A stretch of DNA of 64,000 bases from Chryseobacterium mucoviscidosis (GTDB taxonomy: Bacteria > Bacteroidota > Bacteroidia > Flavobacteriales > Weeksellaceae): assembly GCF_002177115.1 (NCBI RefSeq), contig NZ_MVAG01000114.1, forward strand, positions 62,001-126,000. Reading direction: 5' to 3'. Made by a program: the position numbers and the translations under genes. This document shows, piece by piece, positions 51,602-60,734 of the stretch. Position 1 is the first letter of the stretch. Every line of letters begins with the position of its first letter. Below the pieces are notes generated by a model, which did no database searches, had not been told where the DNA came from, and was given only the letters and a program-made list of their open reading frames with translations.

Positions 51602-52315
51602 TTAATTCATTCTTTCCGACCAGTTCAGTTCTTCTGGCAATTCCATATCAGAAAATTCAATGTGGATCACTCTTCTTTTTTTGCCGTTCGTAGTTCGGTT
51701 TGATCCGTGAAGAAGTAAAGGTTTCATGATCATAACTCCGCCTTTTTCCATATTGCAGATGGTTTCAGTTTCTAGGTTCCAGTCGATGGTTTCCAGTCTG
51801 TAAATTCCTTTGGCGTGGGATTTCGGGATCACTTTCAGGGCTCCGTTATTTTCATCGGTATCATCCAGATGAATTCTTATGGTAAAAATATTTTCAAGAA
51901 TATCTAAAGGAGGCTGAACCGCAAACTGATTCTGTTTCGTTGTCCATGGTCCGAAATTTTCCAATTCCAGCTTTTTATCAACAGAAATCGTTAAATCCTG
52001 ATGATACGCAACGTACCAGTTCGATTTTTCAGGCTTATCGAAATAAATGCTTTTTACTGCAAAATATTTTTCGCCGAAAATCTCTTTGATGATTGTTTTA
52101 ATCTTATCATTAAAAATCAAATCTTTTACTTCCGGAATTTCCTTTAAAAACTGTCGGATGGCAAAAAGATCTTCCGACTTTCTGAAAGTTTCTTTAGAAG
52201 TATCTATATTTTGAATAACCTCAATGATCTTTTCAATTTCTTCATCGGAAAAAATATTGTTGATGACGGTAAAACCGTTTTCTGTAATTAAGTTTTTATG
52301 ACGTTGTAAATTCAT
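51602..52315 (-). CDS. Phytanoyl-CoA dioxygenase (PhyH) family protein
   Basis: A 237-residue Fe(II)/2-oxoglutarate oxygenase-like protein on a double-stranded beta-helix fold. The metal facial triad is visible as WYVAYHQDLTISVDKK (H-x-D) and a distal His in MKPLLLHGSNRTTNGKKRR, with the Arg that salt-bridges 2-oxoglutarate nearby. The IRIHLDDTDENNGALKVIPK and SHAKG stretch is typical of PhyH members. Substrates vary from fatty acyl-CoAs to small metabolites and none can be assigned. Its 5' side borders a tandem repeat array. Confidence 0.87.
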   Translation of the reverse strand: MNLQRHKNLITENGFTVINNIFSDEEIEKIIEVIQNIDTSKETFRKSEDLFAIRQFLKEIPEVKDLIFNDKIKTIIKEIFGEKYFAVKSIYFDKPEKSNWYVAYHQDLTISVDKKLELENFGPWTTKQNQFAVQPPLDILENIFTIRIHLDDTDENNGALKVIPKSHAKGIYRLETIDWNLETETICNMEKGGVMIMKPLLLHGSNRTTNGKKRRVIHIEFSDMELPEELNWSERMN

Positions 52316-52320
52316 TTTAG

Positions 52321-52862
52321 TTAAATTTCTTTAAATGGAGCTGTCATTCTGATCGAAGCGCAGCGGAGTGAAGAATCTATTTCTTAAAACAAAGATCGCA
52401 AAGTTTTTATTTAAATTAATTGAAAATATTCTTCGGTCGCAATGGCGTTGCACTCAGCAAATGATAGCACTATCATTCTAATTTTTATCATTGATAATTT
52501 TTGAATTAAATTTCTTTAAAGGGAGCTGTCATTCTGATCGAAGCACAGCGGAGTGAAGAAGCTATTTCTTAAAACAAAGATCGCAAAGATTATATTTAAA
52601 AGGATTGAAAATATTTTTCGGTCGCGATGGCGTTACACTCAGCAAATGATAGCAAAATAAATGATCATTTCTTCTTCAATTAAATTTCTATAATGCAGTA
52701 TACTCATTTTACTTAAATTTCATTAAATAGAATCTGTCATTCTGATCGAAGCGCAGCGAAGTGAAGAATCTATTTCTTAAAACAAAGATCGCAAAGTTTT
52801 TATTTAAATTAATTGAAAATATTCTTCGTTCGCGATGGCGTTTCACTCAGCAAATGATAGCA
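52321..52862. repeat. Threefold direct repeat array (units of about 150 bp)
   Basis: Three direct copies lie at 52321-52469, 52506-52654 and 52713-52862. Each runs from ttaaatttc through tgtcattctgatcgaagc, gtgaagaa ... tatttcttaaaac, aaagatcgcaaag and cactcagcaaatgatagca. They differ by scattered substitutions and are spaced by 36 and 58 bp. No unit encodes a plausible protein. The rest of the 52316-53058 spacer (52863-53058) holds a few short aattcac-type repeats and no gene. Confidence 0.8.
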
Positions 52863-53058
52863 ATGCATGATTAGAAATCGTAATCAAAAACAAATGGTCA
52901 ATAATGAAAAATAAGAATTCACTATTAACCACCCACAGCCTAAGCTTGAATTTTTTATAAGATACGAATCGTCAATGATGAATTCGCTTTGCTCGTGAAT
53001 CTTTTCATTAATAATTCACATTTCACAAACGAAGTGAAATTGACTTTACAACCATTAA

Positions 53059-54309
53059 TTACATATTCCCGCCATGATTTTCCAACTGTCCTTCCCACTT
53101 AGAAACCGCTGAGGTTGCCAAAGCATTTCCCAGAACGTTGGTCATACTTCTTCCCATGTCGCAGAAATGGTCGATTGGCAGAATTAGAGCAATTCCTTCC
53201 GGCGGAATGCCGAACATGGAACAGGTTGCCACAATAATTACCAAAGAAGCTCTCGGAACTCCCGCGATTCCTTTTGAAGTTAGCATTAATACCAGAAGCA
53301 TCGTAATCTGCTGTCCTACAGTCATTTCAATTCCGTAGATCTGAGCAATGAAAATTGATGCAAACGTCATATACATCATACTTCCGTCCAGATTGAAAGA
53401 ATATCCCAATGGTAAAATAAATGATACCACTCTGTTATTACAGCCAAATCTTTCCAGTTCTTCCACCAATTTCGGGAAAACCGCTTCTGAACTCGTCGTG
53501 GAGAAAGCAATCAGCAATGGTTCTTTTATTCTTTTTAACAATTCGAAAAGGCGGTTGCCTAAAATTAAATATCCTACCAGTAAAAGCACGAGCCAAAGAA
53601 CGCCTAAAGCGAAGAAAAAATCTCTTAAATAAATGGCATAGACTTTAAAAATCTCAAAACCATTGGTAGCGACTACCGCAGCAATAGCGCCTAATACTCC
53701 AAGCGGTGCAAACCACATGATGTATCCTACCATTTTCAGGATTCCGTGTGCTATAATATCGAATAGTTTGATTACAGGCTGAGAATATTCTTCGCCTAAA
53801 TTGGCAAGAGCAATTCCGAACATGATGGAAAATACCACGATCTGCAATACCTCATTGGTTGCAAACGCTTCAAAAATACTTTTAGGAATAATATGTTTTA
53901 CAAAGTCTTCCATGGAAAATCCTTTGCTTGTTTTCAATAATTCTTCTGCGGAAGCTGCATCCTGAATCGGAAGCTTGGTAACGTGTCCCGGTTCAAGCCA
54001 ATTTACCAGCATTAGTCCAATGAATAATGAAATTAATGACGCAGAAATAAACCACAACATGGCTTTCGTTCCTACTCTTCCGATCATTTTAATATCGCTC
54101 ATTTTGGCAATTCCCACCACCAGAGTTGTGAAAACCAACGGAGCAATGATCATCTGAACAAGACGGATGAAAACTGTTCCCAGCAGTTTTATATTTTTAG
54201 AAAAAGATTCTGCACTTTCCGGAGCCTGTGTATGCACAACTCCGCCGATTCCCACACCAATAACCAGTGCGATAATAATTGCTATAAAAAGTTTATTCTG
54301 TCCTTTCAT
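53059..54309 (-). CDS. Dicarboxylate/glutamate:cation symporter (DAACS family)
   Basis: A 416-residue inner-membrane transporter of the GltP/DctA type. It shows eight or so membrane helices with two hairpins. Landmarks are FIRLVQMIIAPLVFTTLVVG, FSTTSSEAVFPKLVEELERF (serine-rich hairpin), LPLGYSFNLDGSMMYMTFAS (NMDGT-like motif as NLDGS) and ILPIDHFCDMGRSMTNVLGN (substrate-binding Asp/Arg). It imports glutamate, aspartate or C4-dicarboxylates with Na+ or H+. Asp-Met-Gly-Arg-Ser in helix 8 is closer to glutamate/aspartate than C4-acid carriers, but substrate is uncertain. Confidence 0.92.
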   Translation of the reverse strand: MKGQNKLFIAIIIALVIGVGIGGVVHTQAPESAESFSKNIKLLGTVFIRLVQMIIAPLVFTTLVVGIAKMSDIKMIGRVGTKAMLWFISASLISLFIGLMLVNWLEPGHVTKLPIQDAASAEELLKTSKGFSMEDFVKHIIPKSIFEAFATNEVLQIVVFSIMFGIALANLGEEYSQPVIKLFDIIAHGILKMVGYIMWFAPLGVLGAIAAVVATNGFEIFKVYAIYLRDFFFALGVLWLVLLLVGYLILGNRLFELLKRIKEPLLIAFSTTSSEAVFPKLVEELERFGCNNRVVSFILPLGYSFNLDGSMMYMTFASIFIAQIYGIEMTVGQQITMLLVLMLTSKGIAGVPRASLVIIVATCSMFGIPPEGIALILPIDHFCDMGRSMTNVLGNALATSAVSKWEGQLENHGGNM

Positions 54310-54328
54310 ATATATGTTTCAAGATTCG

Positions 54329-54336
54329 CAAATATA
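54329..54336 (-). promoter_or_regulatory. Putative -7 box for the symporter gene
   Basis: The minus strand reads TATATTTG, followed by CG, 20 bases upstream of the ATG. The -33 region lacks a well-placed TTTG. Confidence 0.45.
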
Positions 54337-54473
54337 ATATTTTTACAATTGGCGGAAAGATTTCATTTTCCCCAGAGATAATATTATGTTAAATTAAACG
54401 TGATTTAAAATTAATTATCTGATTAATAAAATATTGTAGAAAAATTTACAAAAATTTATTTGAATTTTATCCT

Positions 54474-54501
54474 TTTGGTACAAATTTTATTATTACATTT
54501 A
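54474..54501 (+). promoter_or_regulatory. Probable promoter of the BON-domain operon
   Basis: TTTG at 54474-54477 and TACATTTA at 54494-54501 (seven of eight to TAnnTTTG) are 16 bp apart, about 33 bases before the ATG. Confidence 0.5.
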
Positions 54502-54533
54502 CTTGTATTAACAACATAAAAAAATATACAACT

Positions 54534-55025
54534 ATGAAAAAAACGATCGCAATGGCTGCATTAGCTATAGCTGTATCTTTCGGAGCTGTTTCTTGTAAAA
54601 AGAAAGTTTCTGATGCCGATCTTCAAACGCAGGCTACTACGGTAGTAACGGCAAATCCTAGTGCTTCTGTAGAAGTGAAGGACGGAGTTGCACACCTGAG
54701 CGGGACTTTCGAAACTCAGGAGGCAAAAGATGCAATGATTAAGCAACTGAAAGCCATTACCGGTGTTAAAGAAGTAATGGATATGGCGACTGTAGCTCCT
54801 GCTGCACCTGCTGTAGCTCCTGTGGAGACTAAAAGCGCGGTAGATCCGATGGTACAGCAAAAAGTACAGGATGCCGTAAAAGATATTCCGGGGGTAAAAG
54901 TTGAAGTAGTAAACGGAGAACTTACTCTTACAGGAAGCGTATCTTCTGCTGATGCAAGAAAAGTAAAAGAATCTGTTGATGCTTTGAAAGTGGGTAAAGT
55001 AAATTATAAGTATACTGTAAAATAA
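54534..55025 (+). CDS. BON-domain lipoprotein
   Basis: A 163-residue lipoprotein (lipobox VSFGAVSC, Cys21). The mature part has two BON-like halves: ASVEVKDGVAHLSGTFETQE (~42-75) and VKVEVVNGELTLTGSVSSAD (~122-150). An Ala/Pro/Val linker (APAAPAVAPVETK) joins them. BON domains bind phospholipid surfaces and are linked to envelope stability and osmotic stress (OsmY-like proteins). The next gene starts 7 bp downstream with a ggag ribosome site and has a related module, so the two likely work together. Confidence 0.85.
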   Translation: MKKTIAMAALAIAVSFGAVSCKKKVSDADLQTQATTVVTANPSASVEVKDGVAHLSGTFETQEAKDAMIKQLKAITGVKEVMDMATVAPAAPAVAPVETKSAVDPMVQQKVQDAVKDIPGVKVEVVNGELTLTGSVSSADARKVKESVDALKVGKVNYKYTVK

Positions 55026-55032
55026 TCCGGAG

Positions 55033-55452
55033 ATGAGCACATTACAAGATAAATATTCAAGTGTAGTTTCTGCAGCTCAGTCTGCAGGGATTTCTAATCT
55101 TCAGGTTCAGGAACAGGACGGAATTCTTTACGTTTCAGGAAGTGCTTCCAACACAGCAGCGAAAGATGCGGTCTGGAATGCTTTAGGAGCAATTGATTCT
55201 ACGTATTCTGCTTCAGACATCAATATTGATGTACAGGTTTCAGGCTTGGCAGCAGGTGCAGCTCTTACAGTTGCAACGGACGAATCTAATCTGAACATCA
55301 GACAGGAACCTTCCACGGATGCCGCAGTTGTAGGTAAAGCAGCAAAAGGTTCTTCTGTGACTTTGGTTGAGCAGACATCAGATGACTGGTGGAAAGTAAA
55401 AACTGAAGACGGACAGGAAGGTTATGCGTACTCAAGATATTTGAGAGCTTAA
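55033..55452 (+). CDS. BON-like plus bacterial SH3-domain protein
   Basis: A 139-residue protein without a signal peptide. Residues ~1-68 resemble a BON unit (NLQVQEQDGILYVSGSASNT, AAKDAVWNALG). Residues ~78-139 form an SH3b domain (LNIRQEPSTDAAVVGKAAKG, DDWWKVKTEDGQEGYAYSRY). SH3b domains usually bind peptidoglycan or peptides in the envelope, which sits oddly with the missing export signal. The gene is 7 bp from the BON lipoprotein gene and ends in a terminator. Confidence 0.8.
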   Translation: MSTLQDKYSSVVSAAQSAGISNLQVQEQDGILYVSGSASNTAAKDAVWNALGAIDSTYSASDINIDVQVSGLAAGAALTVATDESNLNIRQEPSTDAAVVGKAAKGSSVTLVEQTSDDWWKVKTEDGQEGYAYSRYLRA

Positions 55453-55482
55453 TTTTAAAGATTTAACATTATTTAAAATAAG

Positions 55483-55512
55483 AACATCCCTTTTCGGGGA
55501 TGTTTTTTTTTA
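55483..55512 (+). terminator. Intrinsic terminator of the BON/SH3 operon
   Basis: aacatccc and gggatgtt pair around a short loop, followed by an uninterrupted T-run. Confidence 0.85.
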
Positions 55513-55536
55513 TTTTAGCGCGTTTAAAAACATTCA

Positions 55537-58227
55537 ATGAAGAAAATCTTATGGTTGCTGTTCTTTTTGTTGAGCTTTCTTATGCTGAACGGACAAAAGT
55601 ACGTCATTAAAGGAAAAATTACAGATTTTGGGCAAAGACCTGTGGAGAATGCAACCATTTATCTTTTAAAACAGAAAGACTCTTCATTAGTCGATTATAC
55701 AGCTTCTAACAGGGAAGGTCTGTTTGCAATAAAAACCAAAGAACTTAATGAACCTACAATTCTACAGATTGATGCTGAAAAGTTAATTTCTTACTCCACA
55801 AAATTCGATACCATCGACAAATCTATTGATCTGGGAGACATCCAGTTGGATAAAAACCAGATTTCGGATATTGAAGAGGTAAAAATTACCGTTTCGCCGA
55901 TTAAAATTAAAAAAGATACGGTTGAATACAACGCGAAAGCTATCAAAGTTCGTCCCGACAGTAATATTGAAGAACTACTCAAAAATATTAATGGCGTAGA
56001 GATCGACAACGATGGAAAAATTACCGTCAACGGAAAAGAAGCTGACCAGATCATGGTGAACGGAAAGCCTTTTTTCGATAAAGACGGAAAAATTGCGTTA
56101 AAAAATCTTCCCGCCGATATTATTAAAAACATTCAGATTACCACCACCAAAACCAAAGAAGAGGAACTTACGGGAAAAACGCCGAAATCACAGAACAAAA
56201 CCATTAATTTCAATATTGATGAGAAGAAAAACAAAGGCTGGGTTTCGAGAATTTCTGCAGGTTACGGTTCGGATAAACGGTATGACGAAAAAGGGCTGAT
56301 TAATTATTTCAAGGATAAAACCAAGATCAGTTTGCTGGGTTATACCAATAATATCAATTCACAGGGTGTTTCTATGGATGATGACAATGGTAAAAATTCA
56401 AAGCTGGGAATTCAGAAATCTTCGATGATCGGGGTGAATTACAGTGATAAACTGGGCAAGGAAGTCGAAATTGAGGAACTGGGAATCAAACGCAATACGA
56501 CCAATCTTGAAACGGCATCAAAAGTTTCTAAAACCACTTTTCTTCCCGATTCCAACTTAAAAACAGACTCTGAAAACCGCGCAGAAAACGAAAGAGAGCA
56601 ATACACGCTGAATTCTACTCTGAGAATAAAGCCGGACACAATCAGTACGATTTCTTTTTCGCCGTCGTTTTCTTTTACAAAATCAAATAATTTCAGAACG
56701 GGAAATTCAGCGACTTTTAAGAATGATGAACTTTTAAATAAAAGCCAGTCTTCTACCGTAACGGACTCTGAAAACAACAGTTTCTCGCCTAATCTTCATT
56801 ACGCAAGAAAATTCAGAAAGAAAAACCGAAGCTTTTATGCCGATTTAATTACTTCGATTCAGCAGAATAAAAACAATAACCTCAGCAATTCCGGTACTTT
56901 ATTTTTTGAAAACGGAGTGGAAAATGTTGCCAAAAGAGATGTAAGAAATCAGCTCAGTCAGAGTAAAAATCAGAATAACAATTATTCATTTAATGCAAAA
57001 TATACGGAGCCTGTTTCGGACTCTGCAAGTGTGACGATCAGTATGGAGTATAATTCGAGAAATTCGATGAATGAAAGAATTGTTAATGATTTTGATGCCA
57101 CAACAAAAAAATATACGGTGTATAATCTTGCTTTATCCAACAGCTCGGATGAAAAAAACAATCAGCTTTCGCCTGAAATCAGTTTTAATTTAGATAAAAA
57201 AATGCTGAAAATGTGGACTTCTTTAGGTTTAAATCTTACGGATCTGAACTATCATTCCACTTTCAACGGACAAAATTATGAGCTTCAGAGAAATTTTGCG
57301 CTTCCGAAATACAATTTCGGACTGATTTACAACTTCAGCCAGACTTCCAATGTAAGTATTACCAATGTATCCTATTTCACCCTCCCATCTTCCGCAAACC
57401 TGATTCCTTATGTAGATGAATCCAATCCTCTGGTAACGTATAAAGGAAATCCTGATTTGAAAAACTCATGGATGAATTCTACGAATGTTTATTTCAACAA
57501 TTATAATATTCAGAAAAATTTAAACTATTATTTCAATTTCAGTTTTGTGTACAATAACAACAACACAACCAATTATTCATATTACGATGATTCCGGAAAG
57601 CAGTTTGTGACTTACGCGAACATCAGCGGAAATAAAAGCGTCTATTTCCTTGCAGGTCTAGGAAAAACGTATAAATGGAACGACCATAAACTGAATGTAA
57701 GACCAAGATCAGGATTTAGTTACAGTTTTAACAGAGGTTTTATTAACGGACAGCAATTCACAGGTAATTCTTACAATTTCAGTCCGGGAATCAATGTTAC
57801 GTACGAAAAAAAGGATAAAATTACCATTAAACCATCTTACAGCATCAATTATAATTTTTCAGAATATAAAAATTACAGCATTGAAAGCATCAAAAATACG
57901 TCACAGAATTTCAGTCTGGAACTCACCAATTATTTCTTTCAGACTAATCTTGTTTTCGAAAATGATTTTGAATATAATACGAGTTCGAATATCGCACCGG
58001 GTTTCAAGAGGGATTTTTACTTTTTAAATTCTAGTGTAAGTTATACTTTTTTCAAAAAACAGCTTACTGCGCGTGTAAAAGTGTATGATGTTCTCAACCA
58101 AAACCAAAGTGTCACCAGAACAATTTCCGCTTCCGGCGTGGAAGACAGAGAAGATTTGATATTGAAAAGGTATGTGATGTTTTCTCTGGTGATGAAACTG
58201 AATAAATTTGGAGGGAAGAAGAAATAG
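55537..58227 (+). CDS. Large outer-membrane beta-barrel protein with carboxypeptidase-like regulatory domain
   Basis: An 896-residue exported protein. Signal peptide (1-20, MLNGQ), then a CarboxypepD_reg domain (~22-105, KGKITDFGQRPVENATIYLL), a plug-like region (~135-215, IEELLKNINGVEIDNDGKIT, DQIMVNGKPFFDKDGKIALK) and a long barrel of the OMP_b-brl_3 type to the C-terminus. These resemble TonB-dependent receptors but usually lack a clear TonB box. Substrate unknown. It is not paired with a SusD-like gene, so a SusC role is unlikely. Monocistronic. Confidence 0.88.
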   Translation: MKKILWLLFFLLSFLMLNGQKYVIKGKITDFGQRPVENATIYLLKQKDSSLVDYTASNREGLFAIKTKELNEPTILQIDAEKLISYSTKFDTIDKSIDLGDIQLDKNQISDIEEVKITVSPIKIKKDTVEYNAKAIKVRPDSNIEELLKNINGVEIDNDGKITVNGKEADQIMVNGKPFFDKDGKIALKNLPADIIKNIQITTTKTKEEELTGKTPKSQNKTINFNIDEKKNKGWVSRISAGYGSDKRYDEKGLINYFKDKTKISLLGYTNNINSQGVSMDDDNGKNSKLGIQKSSMIGVNYSDKLGKEVEIEELGIKRNTTNLETASKVSKTTFLPDSNLKTDSENRAENEREQYTLNSTLRIKPDTISTISFSPSFSFTKSNNFRTGNSATFKNDELLNKSQSSTVTDSENNSFSPNLHYARKFRKKNRSFYADLITSIQQNKNNNLSNSGTLFFENGVENVAKRDVRNQLSQSKNQNNNYSFNAKYTEPVSDSASVTISMEYNSRNSMNERIVNDFDATTKKYTVYNLALSNSSDEKNNQLSPEISFNLDKKMLKMWTSLGLNLTDLNYHSTFNGQNYELQRNFALPKYNFGLIYNFSQTSNVSITNVSYFTLPSSANLIPYVDESNPLVTYKGNPDLKNSWMNSTNVYFNNYNIQKNLNYYFNFSFVYNNNNTTNYSYYDDSGKQFVTYANISGNKSVYFLAGLGKTYKWNDHKLNVRPRSGFSYSFNRGFINGQQFTGNSYNFSPGINVTYEKKDKITIKPSYSINYNFSEYKNYSIESIKNTSQNFSLELTNYFFQTNLVFENDFEYNTSSNIAPGFKRDFYFLNSSVSYTFFKKQLTARVKVYDVLNQNQSVTRTISASGVEDREDLILKRYVMFSLVMKLNKFGGKKK

Positions 58228-58467
58228 TTTTATTTGAATTTCTTTTGTTAAAATCTTTGATTTTTTTAACTTATGTGATCTTTTTTCCATTTAAGTATTA
58301 AACTTAAAAAACCAAAGTAGTTAAATCTTTTGTGGTAAAAAGTTTAAAATAAAAGATCCATAAAATAATATTTAATTTAGATTCTTCCTTCGTCAGAATG
58401 ACAACCTGTTGTTAAAACTTTGTGCTAAAAACCATTTTATGATTAAATTAGCTGCAAATTTTAAACA

Positions 58468-60327
58468 ATGAAGATTCACTTTTCAATTTTGTTTGTTTTT
58501 CTGTTTGTTTTTGGAAATTCTCAGACTAAACAGCAACCCGATACTTTTGTAAAGGATAATTTTATTAAAAAAGAAATGTATATTCCGATGCGCGACGGAG
58601 TAAAACTGTTTACTTCGGTGTACATTCCAAAGGATATTTCCAACAAAAACAAATATCCGTTTCTGATGCAGAGAACCTGCTACAGCGTTGCTCCTTATGG
58701 TGAAAACGAGTACAGAACCAAACTGGGACCGAACCAATATCTGATGAAAGACAAATATATCTTTGTGTTTCAGGATGTTCGGGGAAGATACATGAGTGAA
58801 GGTACGTTCACCAATATGACGCCGCAGGTGGATCATAAAACGAAAAAAGACGTTGATGAAAGTACCGATACCTACGACACCATCGATTGGTTATTGAAAA
58901 ACATCAAAGACAACAACGGAAAAGTAGGACAATACGGAACTTCTTATCCTGGATTTTATACTGCAGTAGGAATTCTGGCACAACATCCTGCTTTAGTGGC
59001 TTCTTCTCCACAGGCGCCGATTTCAGATTTCTGGAATGACGATTTTCTTCACAACGGAAGATTTATGATGGGCTATTTCAGAACCTTCCCTGTTTTCGGC
59101 GTTCAGAAAACGAAGCCTGAAAATAAAGCGTGGTATTCTGATTCTATGATTAAAGCGACTTCTGAAGACGGTCTGAAATTTTACAGAGACATGGGAACCT
59201 TAAAAGACGGTTATGAAAAGTACTACAAGGATAATTTCTTCATGACGGAAATAATGAACCACACGAATTATGATGAATTCTGGCAGAAAAGAAGTCTTCT
59301 GCCTCATCTGAAAAACGTAAATCATGCGGTAATGACTGTGGGAGGATGGTTTGATGCGGAAGATCTTTCTGGGCCTTTAAATATTTATAAAACCATTGAA
59401 AAAACAAGTCCGAAAGCGAAAAACACAATTGTAATGGGACCTTTCTCTCACGGAGCCTGGGCGTATGAACAGGGAAAACATTTCCACAACCAGATTTATT
59501 TCGGAGACAGTATTGCAACGTATTACCAGAAGAATGTGGAAACAAAATTCTTTAATCATTACCTGAAAGGAAATACAAAACAGGATGCAGGTTTACCGGA
59601 AGCATTAATGTACGACACCGGTGCAAAACAATGGAGAGAGTTTGCAACCTATCCGCCAAAAGAAGCGCAGAAAGTGAATTTCTATTTATCGAAAGGAACT
59701 TTGAAAAACACAGCAGGACAAGGTTCTTCAGAATATTACAGCGATCCTAATAATCCGGTTTTAAGCTCTGATAATTTAAGAGATTTCAACGGCTTCACCC
59801 CGAAAAATTATATGTCGGAAGACCAGAGATTTGCAGAAGGGAGACCTGATGTTTTAACGTTTACAACGGATGTTTTAACGGATGATATTACGTTTGCAGG
59901 AGAAATTTTGGCTAAATTAAACATTGCTTCCACTTCTACGGATGCAGATTTTGCGGTAAAATTAATTGATGTTTATCCTGACGATTTTAAACCTGCTGAG
60001 AAAAAAGACGGGGTGATTTATGGAAATTATCATCAGATGGTAAGAAGTGAAATTATGCCTGCAAGATTCAGAAATTCGAGAGAAAAAGCGGAAGCATTGG
60101 CTCCGAACCAGAAAACAGCAGTGAATTTCAGATTGCAGGATGTGGTGCATACTTTTAAAAAAGGACATAAAATCCAGATTCAGATTTCTTCGACGTGGTT
60201 CCCGCTTTTTGCGATCAACCCGCAGAAATTTATGGAAAACCCGAATTTTGCAACGAAGGAGGATTACACGAAAGCGTTTATCAAAGTTTTTGATGACAGT
60301 GCGATTGAAGTTGAGGTTTTAAAATAA
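58468..60327 (+). CDS. CocE/NonD family hydrolase
   Basis: A 619-residue exported alpha/beta-hydrolase (signal peptide to about residue 18, VFGNSQ). The nucleophile Ser is in VGQYGTSYPGFYTAVGILAQ (G-x-S-Y-x-G), after the oxyanion region MQRTCYSVAPYGENEY and FVFQDVRGRYMSEGTF. The His-bearing GPFSHGAWAYEQG lies at about residue 325. A C-terminal jelly-roll (X-Pro dipeptidyl-peptidase C-terminal type, ~400-619) completes the family layout. Activities include acyl-peptide, ester and beta-lactam ring hydrolysis; the substrate here is unknown. A terminator follows 4 bp after the stop. Confidence 0.93.
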   Translation: MKIHFSILFVFLFVFGNSQTKQQPDTFVKDNFIKKEMYIPMRDGVKLFTSVYIPKDISNKNKYPFLMQRTCYSVAPYGENEYRTKLGPNQYLMKDKYIFVFQDVRGRYMSEGTFTNMTPQVDHKTKKDVDESTDTYDTIDWLLKNIKDNNGKVGQYGTSYPGFYTAVGILAQHPALVASSPQAPISDFWNDDFLHNGRFMMGYFRTFPVFGVQKTKPENKAWYSDSMIKATSEDGLKFYRDMGTLKDGYEKYYKDNFFMTEIMNHTNYDEFWQKRSLLPHLKNVNHAVMTVGGWFDAEDLSGPLNIYKTIEKTSPKAKNTIVMGPFSHGAWAYEQGKHFHNQIYFGDSIATYYQKNVETKFFNHYLKGNTKQDAGLPEALMYDTGAKQWREFATYPPKEAQKVNFYLSKGTLKNTAGQGSSEYYSDPNNPVLSSDNLRDFNGFTPKNYMSEDQRFAEGRPDVLTFTTDVLTDDITFAGEILAKLNIASTSTDADFAVKLIDVYPDDFKPAEKKDGVIYGNYHQMVRSEIMPARFRNSREKAEALAPNQKTAVNFRLQDVVHTFKKGHKIQIQISSTWFPLFAINPQKFMENPNFATKEDYTKAFIKVFDDSAIEVEVLK

Positions 60328-60330
60328 TTT

Positions 60331-60360
60331 AAAAGCTGTTCGGTTGGAACAGCTTTTTTT
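60331..60360 (+). terminator. Intrinsic terminator of the CocE/NonD gene
   Basis: A perfect 10-bp stem aaaagctgtt / aacagctttt (7-base loop) followed by a T-run. Confidence 0.88.
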
Positions 60361-60372
60361 TATGTTTTTAGT

Positions 60373-60724
60373 TTCTCAAAGATTGTTAATTTTTTTCAGC
60401 TTAATTATCTTCTCAATCTGCGGGAGATAATTAACCACCCAATTTGTCATTTTGAAAGGATCTCAACGATACATTGAAAACTTTGTTTAGATGCTTTCAG
60501 CATGACAAACGTACTGTAAATCAACATTCAATTGTTCTGAAAGTTATTTTATTTTCTCGCGGATTTAGCAGATTGTGCAGATTTTTTTTAACTTAATCAT
60601 CTGCTAAATTTGATTAATCTGCGGGAGATGATAATCATGCAACTTATCATCATAAAAAGATCTCAACGATACATTGAAAACTTTGTTTAGTTAATTTCAG
60701 CATGACAAATATACCTTAGATTAA
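60373..60724. repeat. Mosaic of tctcgcagatt- and tgtcat-type repeats, duplicated
   Basis: The spacer holds a short tctc...gaga unit (60373-60427), a tgtcatttt ... gatctcaacgatacattg ... cagcatgacaaa unit (60445-60508), a full tctcgcggatt unit (60555-60628) and a second gatctcaacgatacattg unit (60644-60709). Units 1 and 2 recur in the same order about 195 bp apart, which suggests tandem duplication followed by drift. No gene. Confidence 0.7.
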
Positions 60725-60734
60725 TGTAAATAAA

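Noticed and set aside
52321..52862. CRISPR array or origin iterons
   Set aside because: Units are about 150 bp with unequal gaps and imperfect identity; no DnaA-box cluster or cas genes.
55537..58227. SusC-type nutrient receptor
   Set aside because: No SusD-like gene beside it and the barrel resembles the OMP_b-brl_3 group rather than SusC.
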